A DNA stretch of 64,000 nt from Anaeromyxobacter oryzae (GTDB taxonomy: Bacteria > Myxococcota > Myxococcia > Myxococcales > Anaeromyxobacteraceae), in NCBI RefSeq assembly GCF_023169945.1, contig NZ_AP025591.1:6060501-6124500 (forward strand). Reading direction: 5' to 3'. Of the stretch, positions 7,165 to 15,855 are shown piece after piece. The position numbers were made by a program, and so were the translations under genes. The first letter of the stretch is position 1, and each line of letters starts with the position of its first letter. Under the pieces are notes generated by a model that saw only the letters and a list, made by a program, of their open reading frames with translations, did not search any database and was not told the DNA's origin.

Positions 7165-8355
7165 GTGGGCCACACGGGCCTCGTACTGACGGGCGGCGGA
7201 GCCCGGGCGGCGTACCAGGTGGGCGCGATCCGCGCCCTCGCCGAGATCGTCGGCCCGGGCGCCCTGCCGTTCGACGTCATCGCCGGGATCAGCGCCGGCG
7301 CGATCAACGGCCTTGCGCTCGCGACCGGCGCGGAGGACTTCCCTCGCTCCTCCGAGCGGCTCCGCGCGACGTGGGCCACCCTCACGCCCGACCGGATCTA
7401 CAAGACGGGCGCGCTCCGGCTCGCCACCATCGGCTCGCGGTGGATCCGCGACCTGTCCGCGGGCGGCCTGATCGGGAAGCCCGGGATCAACTTCCTCCTC
7501 GATCCGGCGCCGCTCCGGAGCATGCTCGAGAAGGAGATCCCCTTCGGCCGGATGCGCCGCCACCTTCGCTCCGGCCGGTTGCGCGGGATCGCGCTGTCGG
7601 CGACCAACTATCACACCGGCGCCGGGGTCACGTTCTTCGAGGGCGCGCCCGAGATCGAGCCCTGGATGCGGTCCACGCGGATCGGCGTGCGGGCGCGGAT
7701 CACGCTCGACCACGTGATGGCGTCGGCGGCCATCCCGGTCTTCTTCCCGCCGGTCCGGCTCGAGCGGACGTTCTACGGCGACGGCTGCGTGCGGATGATC
7801 TACCCGATGAGCCCGGCCATCCACCTCGGCGCCGATCGCATCGTGGCCATCAGCGTGCGCCACCTGCGCAACCCCGCGGAGACGGCGCGGGACGAGATCG
7901 TGGAGAAGACGGACGTCCTGCCGCTCTCCGAGATCGCGGGCGTCCTCCTGAACGCGGTGTTCCTCGACTCGCTCGACTCCGACGTCGAGCGGCTCGAGCG
8001 CGTGAACAAGGGGCTCGCGCTCATCCCGCACGAGAAGCTCGGCAAGAGCGACCTCGACCTGCGCCCGATCCCGGCGCTCGTGCTCCGCCCGTCGGCGGAT
8101 CTCGGCAAGCTCGCGGCCGACGAGTACCACCGCTTCCCGTCGATGCTCCGGTACCTGCTGAAGGGCATCGGCGCGACGGGGCACGCCGGCGAGGACCTGC
8201 TGTCGTACCTCGCCTTCGAGCCCATCTACGTGCAGCGCGTGATGGACCTCGGGTACCAGGACACGATCGGCCGACGCGCCGAGGTCGAGGAGTTCTTCTT
8301 CGGCGACGGCGCGCGCCGCGCCGAGCGGCGCGGCCGGGCGTCCGCGGTGAGCTGA
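7165..8355 (+). CDS. Patatin-like phospholipase / RssA-type serine hydrolase
   Basis: 396 residues. The oxyanion loop LTGGGARAAYQVG (8-20), nucleophile motif GISAG (S43) and the catalytic aspartate in FYGDGC (D206) give the Ser-Asp dyad of bacterial patatins, which deacylate membrane lipids or acyl esters. The usual DGG/DGA is DGC here. The last third (FEPIYVQRVMDLGYQDT) is the C-terminal part common in long bacterial patatins. No signal peptide is seen, so it is probably cytosolic or membrane-associated. It runs tail-to-tail with the EamA transporter gene, 9 bases apart. Confidence 0.87.
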   Translation: MGHTGLVLTGGGARAAYQVGAIRALAEIVGPGALPFDVIAGISAGAINGLALATGAEDFPRSSERLRATWATLTPDRIYKTGALRLATIGSRWIRDLSAGGLIGKPGINFLLDPAPLRSMLEKEIPFGRMRRHLRSGRLRGIALSATNYHTGAGVTFFEGAPEIEPWMRSTRIGVRARITLDHVMASAAIPVFFPPVRLERTFYGDGCVRMIYPMSPAIHLGADRIVAISVRHLRNPAETARDEIVEKTDVLPLSEIAGVLLNAVFLDSLDSDVERLERVNKGLALIPHEKLGKSDLDLRPIPALVLRPSADLGKLAADEYHRFPSMLRYLLKGIGATGHAGEDLLSYLAFEPIYVQRVMDLGYQDTIGRRAEVEEFFFGDGARRAERRGRASAVS

Positions 8356-8364
8356 GCGCTCACC

Positions 8365-9201
8365 TCACGGCTCCGCGGCGCGCTGCGGGAGGAGCACCGG
8401 CACCACCGTCCGCCACGCCGTCGCGGCGAGCACCACCGCGCCGCCCGCGATCGCCCATGGCCCGGGCCGCTCGCCCGCGAGCAGGAAGGTCCAGATCGGG
8501 TTCAGGACCGGCTCGAGGAGGACGAGGAGCGACGCCTCGACCGCGGGCGTGCGCTCGAGGCCGCGGGAGAAGCAGTAGTAGGCGAGCCCGAGCTGGAACA
8601 CCCCGAGGTACGCGACGAGCGCGAGGTCGAGCGCGCGCGGCGCGGGCCCGGCGGGCCAGAGCGGCAGGGCGATGGCGGCCGCCACGAGGTTCCCCCACAC
8701 GAGCGCCGACGGACCCTCGTGGCGGAGCCGGCGCAGCCCGACGATCGAGAGCGCGAAGGCGACGCCCGAGGCGAGGGCCACCAGGTTGCCGGCGACCTGG
8801 CCCGCCGACAGCTCGTCCAGGAAGAACAGGCCGAGGCCGAGGCCGTAGACCGGGATGGCGAGCAGCTCGCCGCGCGTCGGGTGCTCGCGGAGCAGCCACG
8901 GCGAGAGCACGAGGACCCAGAGCGGCGCGGTGTCCTGGATGAAGATCGCGTTCGCCGCCGTCGTGAGCTTCGTCGCGACGACGAACAGCACGACGGTGAA
9001 CGCGTACGCGACGGACACGAGGAGGACGCGCGGCGACGGCAGCCGGCGCGTCTCGGGGACGAGGAAGAGCAGGAACACGCCCGCGACGAGCGAGCGCGCG
9101 CCGGCGATCTGCCACCCGGACAGGCCGCACAGCTTGATGGCCGCACCGGCGGTGGACCAGAGGGCCGCGGCGGCGAGGAGGAGGAGGCGGGCGCGCAGCA
9201 T
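8365..9201 (-). CDS. EamA/DMT-superfamily transporter
   Basis: 278 residues, almost entirely hydrophobic, with about ten predicted helices arranged as two five-helix EamA repeats. The first begins LLLLAAAALWSTAGAAIK and the second VALASGVAFALSIV. GLRRLRHEG and AYYCFSRGLERTPAVEASLLVLLEP near the end are typical of the drug/metabolite transporter family. These are inner-membrane permeases for metabolites or amino acids, with direction and substrate unknown. It is read after the homocitrate synthase gene on the same strand, but a 39-base gap separates them. Confidence 0.88.
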   Translation of the reverse strand: MLRARLLLLAAAALWSTAGAAIKLCGLSGWQIAGARSLVAGVFLLFLVPETRRLPSPRVLLVSVAYAFTVVLFVVATKLTTAANAIFIQDTAPLWVLVLSPWLLREHPTRGELLAIPVYGLGLGLFFLDELSAGQVAGNLVALASGVAFALSIVGLRRLRHEGPSALVWGNLVAAAIALPLWPAGPAPRALDLALVAYLGVFQLGLAYYCFSRGLERTPAVEASLLVLLEPVLNPIWTFLLAGERPGPWAIAGGAVVLAATAWRTVVPVLLPQRAAEP

Positions 9202-9240
9202 CGGGGCGCGGAGTCTAGCACCCCGCGCCGGATCGGGCGG

Positions 9241-10371
9241 TCAGGCCGTGACCCAGTCCCGGAGCACCTTGTCGATCTGCTCCTCCGAGAGCTCGCCCGC
9301 GTCCGCCATCTCCTTGATCCGGCGGGTGATGGCCTTGAGCTCGGACTCGCCGAAGGTGATCCCCATCTCCCGCGCGCGGTAGGCGATCGCGTGCCGCCCG
9401 GTCAGCCGGCTGCCCAGGATGAGCCGCCGCGTGAGGCCGAACGCCTCCGGCGGGATGATCTCGTACGAGCCCGGGTTCGACATCATCGCCTTGAGGTGCA
9501 TCCCGGCCTTGTGCGAGTAGGCGGTCTCGCCGGTGACGTAGTTGTTGAAGGGGATCTCCACCCCGGTCACCCGCGAGACGAGCCGCTCCAGCTCGCGGAG
9601 CTGCCCGAGCCGGTACCGCTCCGCGACGGCGTGGGGCTCCACGGCGAACATCCGCGCGATGAACCCGCCGAGCGGCGTGATCCCGACCCGCTCCCCGATC
9701 CCGAGCACGGAGACGTCGACGTGCGTCGCGCCCGCGCTGATGGCCTCGTACGCGTTGGCGATGGCGCAGCCGGTGTCGTTGTGGCCGTGGAAGCCGATGT
9801 CGCACCGGACGGCACGGCGGATCTCGCGCACCAGCACGAACACCTGGCGCGGCGTCGCGATGCCGACCGTGTCCGCGAGCCCGACCCGGTGCACCCCCAT
9901 CCGCTCCGCGGCCTGGTAGACGGCGAGCAGGTCGGCGGTCTCGCTCCGGAACGCGTCCTCGGCGGAGAAGCGGACCTCGAGGCCGGCCCTGAGCGCGAGC
10001 TCGATGGGCGGCCCCATCGCGTCGATGATCTGCTGCGTGGACTTGCCGTGGGACGAGTCGCGGAGGATGCGGCTCGTCGCGAAGAGGAGGCCGATGCCGC
10101 GGACGCCGGTGTCGACCGCGGCGCGCACGTCGTCGAGCACGCAGCGCGAGTGGGTGATGACGCGGGCGCCGAGGCCGAGCTTCACGAGCTGGACGGCGTC
10201 GCGCTGCGACTGCGGGGACGCGGCCGGGCTCGTCACCTCGACGTACTCGACGCCGAAGGTGTCGAGCGCGCGGGCGATCTCGAGCTTGTCCTCGGTGCGG
10301 AAGGAGGCCTTCGCGAACTGCTCTCCCTCGCGCAGCGTGGTGTCGATGAGCTTCCAGGTGGACTTGGTCAT
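9241..10371 (-). CDS. Homocitrate synthase, Thermus/Lys20 type
   Basis: 376 residues of the DRE-TIM metallolyase superfamily. The sequence contains IDTTLREGEQF (metal and catalytic loop), VTSPAASPQS, FSAEDAFRSE, GFHGHNDTGCAIANAYEAI, GIGERVGITPLGGF, IPFNNYVTGETAYSHKAGMH and SRLTGRHAI. From memory this matches Thermus homocitrate synthase motif by motif and is clearly different from the longer leucine-pathway LeuA. The reaction joins 2-oxoglutarate and acetyl-CoA to homocitrate, used in alpha-aminoadipate lysine synthesis or, as NifV, for the nitrogenase cofactor. A Re-citrate synthase role is another known function of relatives. Its ATG overlaps the stop of the upstream ligase fusion by four bases (ATGA), implying translational coupling. 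Confidence 0.8.
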   Translation of the reverse strand: MTKSTWKLIDTTLREGEQFAKASFRTEDKLEIARALDTFGVEYVEVTSPAASPQSQRDAVQLVKLGLGARVITHSRCVLDDVRAAVDTGVRGIGLLFATSRILRDSSHGKSTQQIIDAMGPPIELALRAGLEVRFSAEDAFRSETADLLAVYQAAERMGVHRVGLADTVGIATPRQVFVLVREIRRAVRCDIGFHGHNDTGCAIANAYEAISAGATHVDVSVLGIGERVGITPLGGFIARMFAVEPHAVAERYRLGQLRELERLVSRVTGVEIPFNNYVTGETAYSHKAGMHLKAMMSNPGSYEIIPPEAFGLTRRLILGSRLTGRHAIAYRAREMGITFGESELKAITRRIKEMADAGELSEEQIDKVLRDWVTA

Positions 10372-13300
10372 GGCTGCCAGAGCGGGAAGGAGTCCGCCTC
10401 GAGATCACGCACGAGGCCACCGGAGGTGGGATCCGTCCGGAAGGCGAAGCGCCGGAGGTACTCGGGCTGGAAGTAGCCGGTCTCGACCCGGCGGACGCCG
10501 CGGGCCCTGAGGCGCCGCACGAACTCGCGCACGAGGCCGTCCGAGACCCCCTTGCCGCGGTGCTTGCGGCCGACCACGAGCTTCTCCATGTGCACGCGAT
10601 CCGGCGACACCTGCCTGTAGAACAGGCCGCCGATGACGGTCTCCTTGGGGTCGAGGCACAGCAGGAACTCGTGCTCCGTGGTGAACGTCACCTGCAGGTT
10701 CGACTCGTGGAACATGTGCAGGAGGCGGGCCACCTCGCGCGGCGAGACCGGCCCGCGCACGGTGTACCGGTCGCCGGCCTCGTCGGTGAGCGCCACCACG
10801 ACCTCGGTCACGTAGTGGCCGCCCGAGGGCATCGAGATGAGCGCCACCTCGTCGGTCGGCGCGAGGTAGCGGTACGTCATGCGCGCGAGGAAGTAGTCCT
10901 CCTCCGTCGTGGGGCGCGCCGCGGAGCGCACCGCGGCGACCTGCTCCTCGAGGTCGAGCCCTCCCGCCGGCAGGACGCGCGCCCGGTTCATGATCCGGTC
11001 GAGCGCCGCCGCGAGCTCGGGGCGCGCGCCGTCGAAGACGGTCCGGCGGAAGAAGCGGACCCGCGTGTCCGGCCAGGCCGCCTCGAGCTCGTTCATCCGG
11101 TAGGTGCCCCACAGCTCCGCGAGCATCTTCCCCTGCGCCTCGACGGTGGCCTGGGGGTTCACGTCGAGCCAGCGCCGGTACCGGCGTGCCGCGAACCAGA
11201 CCCGCTGCGGGGTGAAGCCGCCGTCGCGCAGCCGCTCGAGGAACGTCTCGATGGCGACCGCGCGCTTCGACGTCTGCGAGACGTCCTCGAGGAGGGCCAC
11301 GCCGCGCTCGTACCCGAGCGCCTCGACGACGGCGGACAGCTCGATGGCGTCGTCGATCTCGCCCCGGAGCTCGGGGCGCATCCCCTCGATCCGGCGGACG
11401 AACGCGTCGTGGAACCGGTCGAGGAGCTCGTCGAAGGCGCTGCAGGGCGAGCGATCGGAGATCGAGACGAGCCGCGCGCCGGTCTGGTAGTCGTGCGACG
11501 GGACGATGAACGCGCCGGGGGTGGGCTCGCGGAGCGCGAGGCGGCGGCCGGTGCGGTCCCAGAACCGGACGTGCCCCTCGAGCGCGGTCCAGACCAGGAA
11601 TGGCCAGAGCAGCTTCAGGCGCTTCGCCTCGCCCTGGCGGACGAGCCGCGCGACCTGCCGCTCGACGTCGTCGCCGGGGATGAACTCCTCGGTGAAGATG
11701 CCCCACTCGGCGAAGTAGCCGGCGAACTGCTCGACCAGGGGCGGCGGCGCGCCGGCCGCGAGGAGCCAGGACACCTCCTGGCGCAGCTCGGCGAAGTTCA
11801 TGTCCTCGGCGACGTTGATCGCGACGTCGAAGACCTCGCGCGAGCGCGTGTGGATCGAGAGCCGGTAGACGCTCTTCCCGTGCTGCCGGCCGAGGAGCGA
11901 CACGGTGGCGCCGCCCGGCGGAATGTCGGCCAGCGACAGGAGGACGCCGCGGCCGAGGAGGAACACCGAGGCGCGGACGACGGTGGTGTCCTCGAGGGCC
12001 TGGAGCAGGTGGTTGCGGCCGTCCGGCGGGACCGAGTCCTCGAAGACGAGCACGTCGCGCCAGCCGTACTCGACGCCGGTCTGCGGGTCGATGGCGAGGC
12101 GGAGGTTCGGGCCGATCCAGTTGGAGAACCCGCGGCGGAGGCGGTCCAGCTCCTCTCCGGCGCGGGCGGAGATCTCCGCGTCGTCGTGCAGCGTGAGCCG
12201 CGCGAGGGGCACGCGGACGCGGGCGAAGTAGACCGGATGCGCGATCGCGGTCGCGGTGAGGAGGCGCATCGCGCCCACGAGGAGGCGGCGGTCGGAGGCG
12301 TCGGCGGGCGGCGCGTTCGCCTTGTCGGACGCGAGGTGGGCGAGGAGGACCTGGACCTGCGCGTCGGTCAGGCCGCGCTCGCCGAGGTCGGCCAGGTCCT
12401 CGTCCCGGAGCGCCATGGCGCCCATCCGGTCCACGAAGAGCCGCAGCGTCGGGAGCGTCTCGGCGGCGTCCTCGTTCGGCAGGAGCACGCGGAACGCGCG
12501 GCGGCGGACGTCCTCGTCCTGCGCGTCGGCCGCGCGCCGGAGCAGCGCGCGGCACAGCGCGGCGTGCTCGCTCTGGGCGGCGGCGAGGCCGATGTGGAGG
12601 TGGCTGATGGCGCGGCGCGCCTCGGGGCGCTCAGCGCGGAGCAGCTCGCCGGCCACGTGGATCGAGTGGAAGCTCACCTCGCCGCGGTCGACCGTCTCGA
12701 GCATCTCCTTGAGGCGCTCCTCCGGCGGCGGCGGCCAGACGCGCGCGTCGATGCGGAGGTCTCCGCCGCCCTTCCGGCGCCGGCCGACCAGGGCGAGGAA
12801 GGCCTCGTCGCCGAGGAAGCGGCGCAGGGCCTCGTTTCCCAGCCAGAGCGCGGGGCGGGCGAGGAGGGCGCCGAGATCGATGACGGTGCCCTCGGTCGCG
12901 TAGGCGAGGTCGCCGATGCGGAGCGCGCCGGGGGCCGCGGGCTCGAGCCCGACCGGCAGCGTCCGGTCGCCGGCGCGGAGGAGGCCGCCGGACAGCGACA
13001 CCTCGTGCTGGAGGACGCCGATCTCCCGCAGCACCCAGTTCGGGATCCGGAGGAAGGAACCGTCGATGGCGAGCGCGAGGTGCTTCTGCTCGTACATCTT
13101 GTCGATGACGTCCTTCCAGACCTTCTCGACGACCTCGCGCTTGAAGCTCAGCTTGTGCGTGAGCTCGCCGTGCTCGAGGTCCAGCGCGCGCGGGAGGACC
13201 TGGAACGCCACGACGCGCTCGAACGGGGCGAGGAACCGGTTCGCGCTCGCGACGAGCGAAGAGAGCAGCTCCCGGAGCTCCTCCGGCGGCCGGCCCTTCA

Positions 13301-15026
13301 CCGCCGCTGACTCGTGGTTCGGCCAGACGAGCAGGGTGTTGTACTCGCGGTGATCGCCGACCAGGAACGCCTGGGAGACCGCCTCGAAGTCGCGGAAGAG
13401 GTTCTCCACGCGCTGCGGGGCGATCGTCTGCCCCTGGCGGTTCTTGTAGATCTCCTTCTTCCGCCCGGTGATCCGGTAGTGGCCGTCGGCATCCAGGGAG
13501 ACGAGGTCGCCCGTGTGGAACCAGCCGTCCTCGTGCGCCGCCTGGTCGTCCGGCGTCGGGTTGTAGTAGCCCGGCGACACGTACGGGCCGCGGATGAGCA
13601 GCTCGCCGTCGTCGGCGCGGCGGCAGGTGATGCCGGGGAGCGGCTTGCCGATCGACCCGTCCACGTACTCGCCGGGCGGCGTCATCGTGATGCCGCCGGT
13701 CGCCTCCGTCATGCCGTAGCCCGAGCAGAGCTCCGTCCCGGCGCGGTGGAACGCCCGGAAGACGACGGGGTCGAGGTAGCCCGCGGCGGAAAGGCCGTAG
13801 CGGAGCCGCCCGCCCGTGATGACGCGGAGGTGCGCCGCGAGGTCGTCGGGATCGTCGGACGCCGCCTCCCAGACCGCCGCCTCGTGCAGCTCCATCCACT
13901 TCTTCGGGACGGAGATGAAGACCGTCGGCTTCACCCGCTTGAAGTCCTCGAGGAGCGACGCCTGCGCGGTCGAGCGCGCGAAGACGTAGGTCGCGCCCCA
14001 CCACAGCGATCCGGTGAGCTCGAGCCACCGGCCGAACGTGTGGTACAGCGGCAGGTAGCAGAGGAAGACGTCGCCCTCGCCGATCTCCCGCAGCGCGAAC
14101 CCGCGCGCGAGGCGCTTCGAGACGACGTTCTCGTGCGTGAAGACGATGCCCTTGGGCTTCCCGGTGGTGCCCGAGGTGTACATCACCGTGGCGACGTCGC
14201 TCGCCTTCACCGCCGCCGCGCGCGCCTCGCGCGTCGCGTCGTCGAAGTCGGCCCCCTGGCCCACCATCTGGTCCAGCGAGAGGAGCCCGTTCCGGTCCGC
14301 CGCGGACCGCGAGAACACCACGATCTCGCGGAGCTCCGGCAGCGCGGGGAGGGACGGCAGCACCTTCGCGACCTGCTCCTCGTCCGAGGCGAGCAGCACG
14401 CGCGCCCCGGAGTGCTTCAGCATGAAGACGATCTGCTCGGCGACGGCGTTGGCAGGGAGCGGGAAGTCGACGATGCCGTTCGAGAGGCAGGCGAGGTCGC
14501 AGAGCGCCGCCTCGAGGCAGTTCTCGGAGAGGATCGCGACCTTCGCCTCCGGGTCGCCGTCCACCAGGGCGAGGACGCCGCGGGCGATGGCGCGGGAGCG
14601 CCGGGACAGGTCCGCGACGGTGAGCTCGCAGGCGTCCTGCCCGACCACGCGGAGCGCGACCGTCTTCGGATCGCTCTCCTCCCGCGACCGGAGCACCTCG
14701 CCGAGCGTGTAGTCCGCGCGGGCGATCGCCGGCAGGAGGATCTTCAGCCAGGCGTCGACGTCCTCCGGCCGGAGCAGGCTGGTGAAGAACCGCCGGCGCA
14801 CCCCGTCGAGCAGCGCGAACAGCGCGCGGCGCGCGTGCGCGCGGTCGGGGCCCTCGAGCCGCGCGAGCAGGAGCTCCGCGAGCGGAGCCACCTCCGGCAG
14901 GTCGTCCGGCCGGACGGCGGCAAGCGCGTCGTGCGTCAGCTCCAGCGTCTCGGCGTCGGCGACCGGCTTCTCGGTCCAGCGCGCCGCGAGGCGTGGGAAG
15001 GGGGACTCCTGCTTGACCTGGAACAT
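10368..15026 (-). CDS. Giant fusion: acyl-CoA synthetase-like AMP ligase, uncharacterised middle, C-terminal GNAT
   Basis: 1552 residues from the ATG at 15026; a TTG at 15041 would add five. About residues 100-690 form a complete ANL adenylating enzyme of long-chain acyl-CoA synthetase type: P-loop YTSGTTGKPKG, YGMTEATGG, GWFHTGD and GRKKEIYKNRQGQTIAPQ, so it should form an acyl-AMP. Residues about 690-1400 are not recognised; they include helical repeat-like stretches and a conserved-looking FAEWGIFTEEFIPGDD. The last 150 residues hold a GNAT acetyltransferase with the acetyl-CoA motif VGRKHRGKGVSDGL. No phosphopantetheine site was seen. The stop overlaps the homocitrate synthase start, so the two proteins are probably made together. 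The substrate is unknown. Confidence 0.8.
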   Translation of the reverse strand: MFQVKQESPFPRLAARWTEKPVADAETLELTHDALAAVRPDDLPEVAPLAELLLARLEGPDRAHARRALFALLDGVRRRFFTSLLRPEDVDAWLKILLPAIARADYTLGEVLRSREESDPKTVALRVVGQDACELTVADLSRRSRAIARGVLALVDGDPEAKVAILSENCLEAALCDLACLSNGIVDFPLPANAVAEQIVFMLKHSGARVLLASDEEQVAKVLPSLPALPELREIVVFSRSAADRNGLLSLDQMVGQGADFDDATREARAAAVKASDVATVMYTSGTTGKPKGIVFTHENVVSKRLARGFALREIGEGDVFLCYLPLYHTFGRWLELTGSLWWGATYVFARSTAQASLLEDFKRVKPTVFISVPKKWMELHEAAVWEAASDDPDDLAAHLRVITGGRLRYGLSAAGYLDPVVFRAFHRAGTELCSGYGMTEATGGITMTPPGEYVDGSIGKPLPGITCRRADDGELLIRGPYVSPGYYNPTPDDQAAHEDGWFHTGDLVSLDADGHYRITGRKKEIYKNRQGQTIAPQRVENLFRDFEAVSQAFLVGDHREYNTLLVWPNHESAAVKGRPPEELRELLSSLVASANRFLAPFERVVAFQVLPRALDLEHGELTHKLSFKREVVEKVWKDVIDKMYEQKHLALAIDGSFLRIPNWVLREIGVLQHEVSLSGGLLRAGDRTLPVGLEPAAPGALRIGDLAYATEGTVIDLGALLARPALWLGNEALRRFLGDEAFLALVGRRRKGGGDLRIDARVWPPPPEERLKEMLETVDRGEVSFHSIHVAGELLRAERPEARRAISHLHIGLAAAQSEHAALCRALLRRAADAQDEDVRRRAFRVLLPNEDAAETLPTLRLFVDRMGAMALRDEDLADLGERGLTDAQVQVLLAHLASDKANAPPADASDRRLLVGAMRLLTATAIAHPVYFARVRVPLARLTLHDDAEISARAGEELDRLRRGFSNWIGPNLRLAIDPQTGVEYGWRDVLVFEDSVPPDGRNHLLQALEDTTVVRASVFLLGRGVLLSLADIPPGGATVSLLGRQHGKSVYRLSIHTRSREVFDVAINVAEDMNFAELRQEVSWLLAAGAPPPLVEQFAGYFAEWGIFTEEFIPGDDVERQVARLVRQGEAKRLKLLWPFLVWTALEGHVRFWDRTGRRLALREPTPGAFIVPSHDYQTGARLVSISDRSPCSAFDELLDRFHDAFVRRIEGMRPELRGEIDDAIELSAVVEALGYERGVALLEDVSQTSKRAVAIETFLERLRDGGFTPQRVWFAARRYRRWLDVNPQATVEAQGKMLAELWGTYRMNELEAAWPDTRVRFFRRTVFDGARPELAAALDRIMNRARVLPAGGLDLEEQVAAVRSAARPTTEEDYFLARMTYRYLAPTDEVALISMPSGGHYVTEVVVALTDEAGDRYTVRGPVSPREVARLLHMFHESNLQVTFTTEHEFLLCLDPKETVIGGLFYRQVSPDRVHMEKLVVGRKHRGKGVSDGLVREFVRRLRARGVRRVETGYFQPEYLRRFAFRTDPTSGGLVRDLEADSFPLWQP

Positions 15027-15041
15027 GTGACCCCAGAACAA

Positions 15042-15381
15042 ACCACGGATGTACGCTCATGTCGACGAGCGCGCGCGATGATGCGGAGAGGCCTCCGGGC
15101 GCCCGTCGCCGCGGAGCTTCCCACGGTCCGGAGTGCCGTCGACGCGGAGCGCTGGGCCATCCCTTGGCGGCGGCCCATCCGGGCGGACGCGGCGGCGGCG
15201 GGGCGAGCAGCCGCTGCCCGAGCAGCGCGGCGCCCGCGGCGCCCGCACCGCGAGGCGGCGGGCGGGGCCCGGTCCGGTCCGCGCCCTCCCGCGCCCCCGG
15301 GGGGAGCCGCGTGCCCGGCGGCGGCGCGCCCGGCGGCGCCGCCTTACGTGATCGGTCGCCCCATCATCGGAAGGGGAGAGG
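15042..15381. other. Divergent intergenic region between the ligase fusion and rpiB
   Basis: About 340 bases without a credible gene. Reading frames here are only low-complexity Arg/Pro/Gly/Ala translations. It must contain promoters for both directions, but no clear -10/-35 or operator is visible. The rpiB ribosome site GGAAGGGGAGAGG lies at its right end. Confidence 0.5.
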
Positions 15382-15840
15382 ATGCGCGTCGCAGTCGCGG
15401 CCGACCACGCCGGGTTCTCGCTGAAGCAGGTGCTCGTGGCGGCGCTCCGCGCACGCGGGCACGACGTCCAGGACCTGGGCGCGTTCGACGCGACGCCGAG
15501 CGACTACCCGGACTTCGCGGTGGCGGTCGCCCGGGTGCTCTCGGCCGGGGCCGCCGAGCGCGGGATCGTGGTGTGCGGCTCGGGCGTGGGCGTGGCCGCG
15601 GCGGCGAACAAGCTGCCAGGCGTGATCGCCGGCATGTGCCACGACACGTACTCGGCGCACCAGGGCGTGGAGCACGACCAGATGAACGTCCTCGCGCTCG
15701 GCGCGCGCGTCGTCGGCGAGGCGCTCGCGCTCGAGATCGCGGAGGCGTTTCTCGGGGCGCGGTTCGACGGCGTCGCGCGCCACCTCCGGCGCGTCGAGAA
15801 GCTCAGGGCCCTCGAGGCGCGGTGGGGCCGGGACGGCTGA
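15382..15840 (+). CDS. rpiB: Ribose 5-phosphate isomerase B
   Basis: 152 residues. ADHAGFSLK at the N-terminus, VVCGSGVGVAAAANK (catalytic Cys and phosphate loop) and CHDTYSAHQGVEHDQMN are diagnostic of RpiB/LacAB isomerases. The enzyme interconverts ribose-5-phosphate and ribulose-5-phosphate in the cytosol. The usual SARQG reads SAHQG, changing an arginine near the active site; the effect is unknown. It opens the rpiB-gnd-zwf run and is preceded by a strong purine-rich ribosome site. Confidence 0.93.
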   Translation: MRVAVAADHAGFSLKQVLVAALRARGHDVQDLGAFDATPSDYPDFAVAVARVLSAGAAERGIVVCGSGVGVAAAANKLPGVIAGMCHDTYSAHQGVEHDQMNVLALGARVVGEALALEIAEAFLGARFDGVARHLRRVEKLRALEARWGRDG

Positions 15841-15855
15841 AGGAGAGGATCGGGC

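Noticed and set aside
15057..15424. Small open frames between the ligase fusion and rpiB
   Set aside because: Low-complexity Arg/Pro/Gly translations without ribosome sites; one runs into rpiB in the wrong frame.
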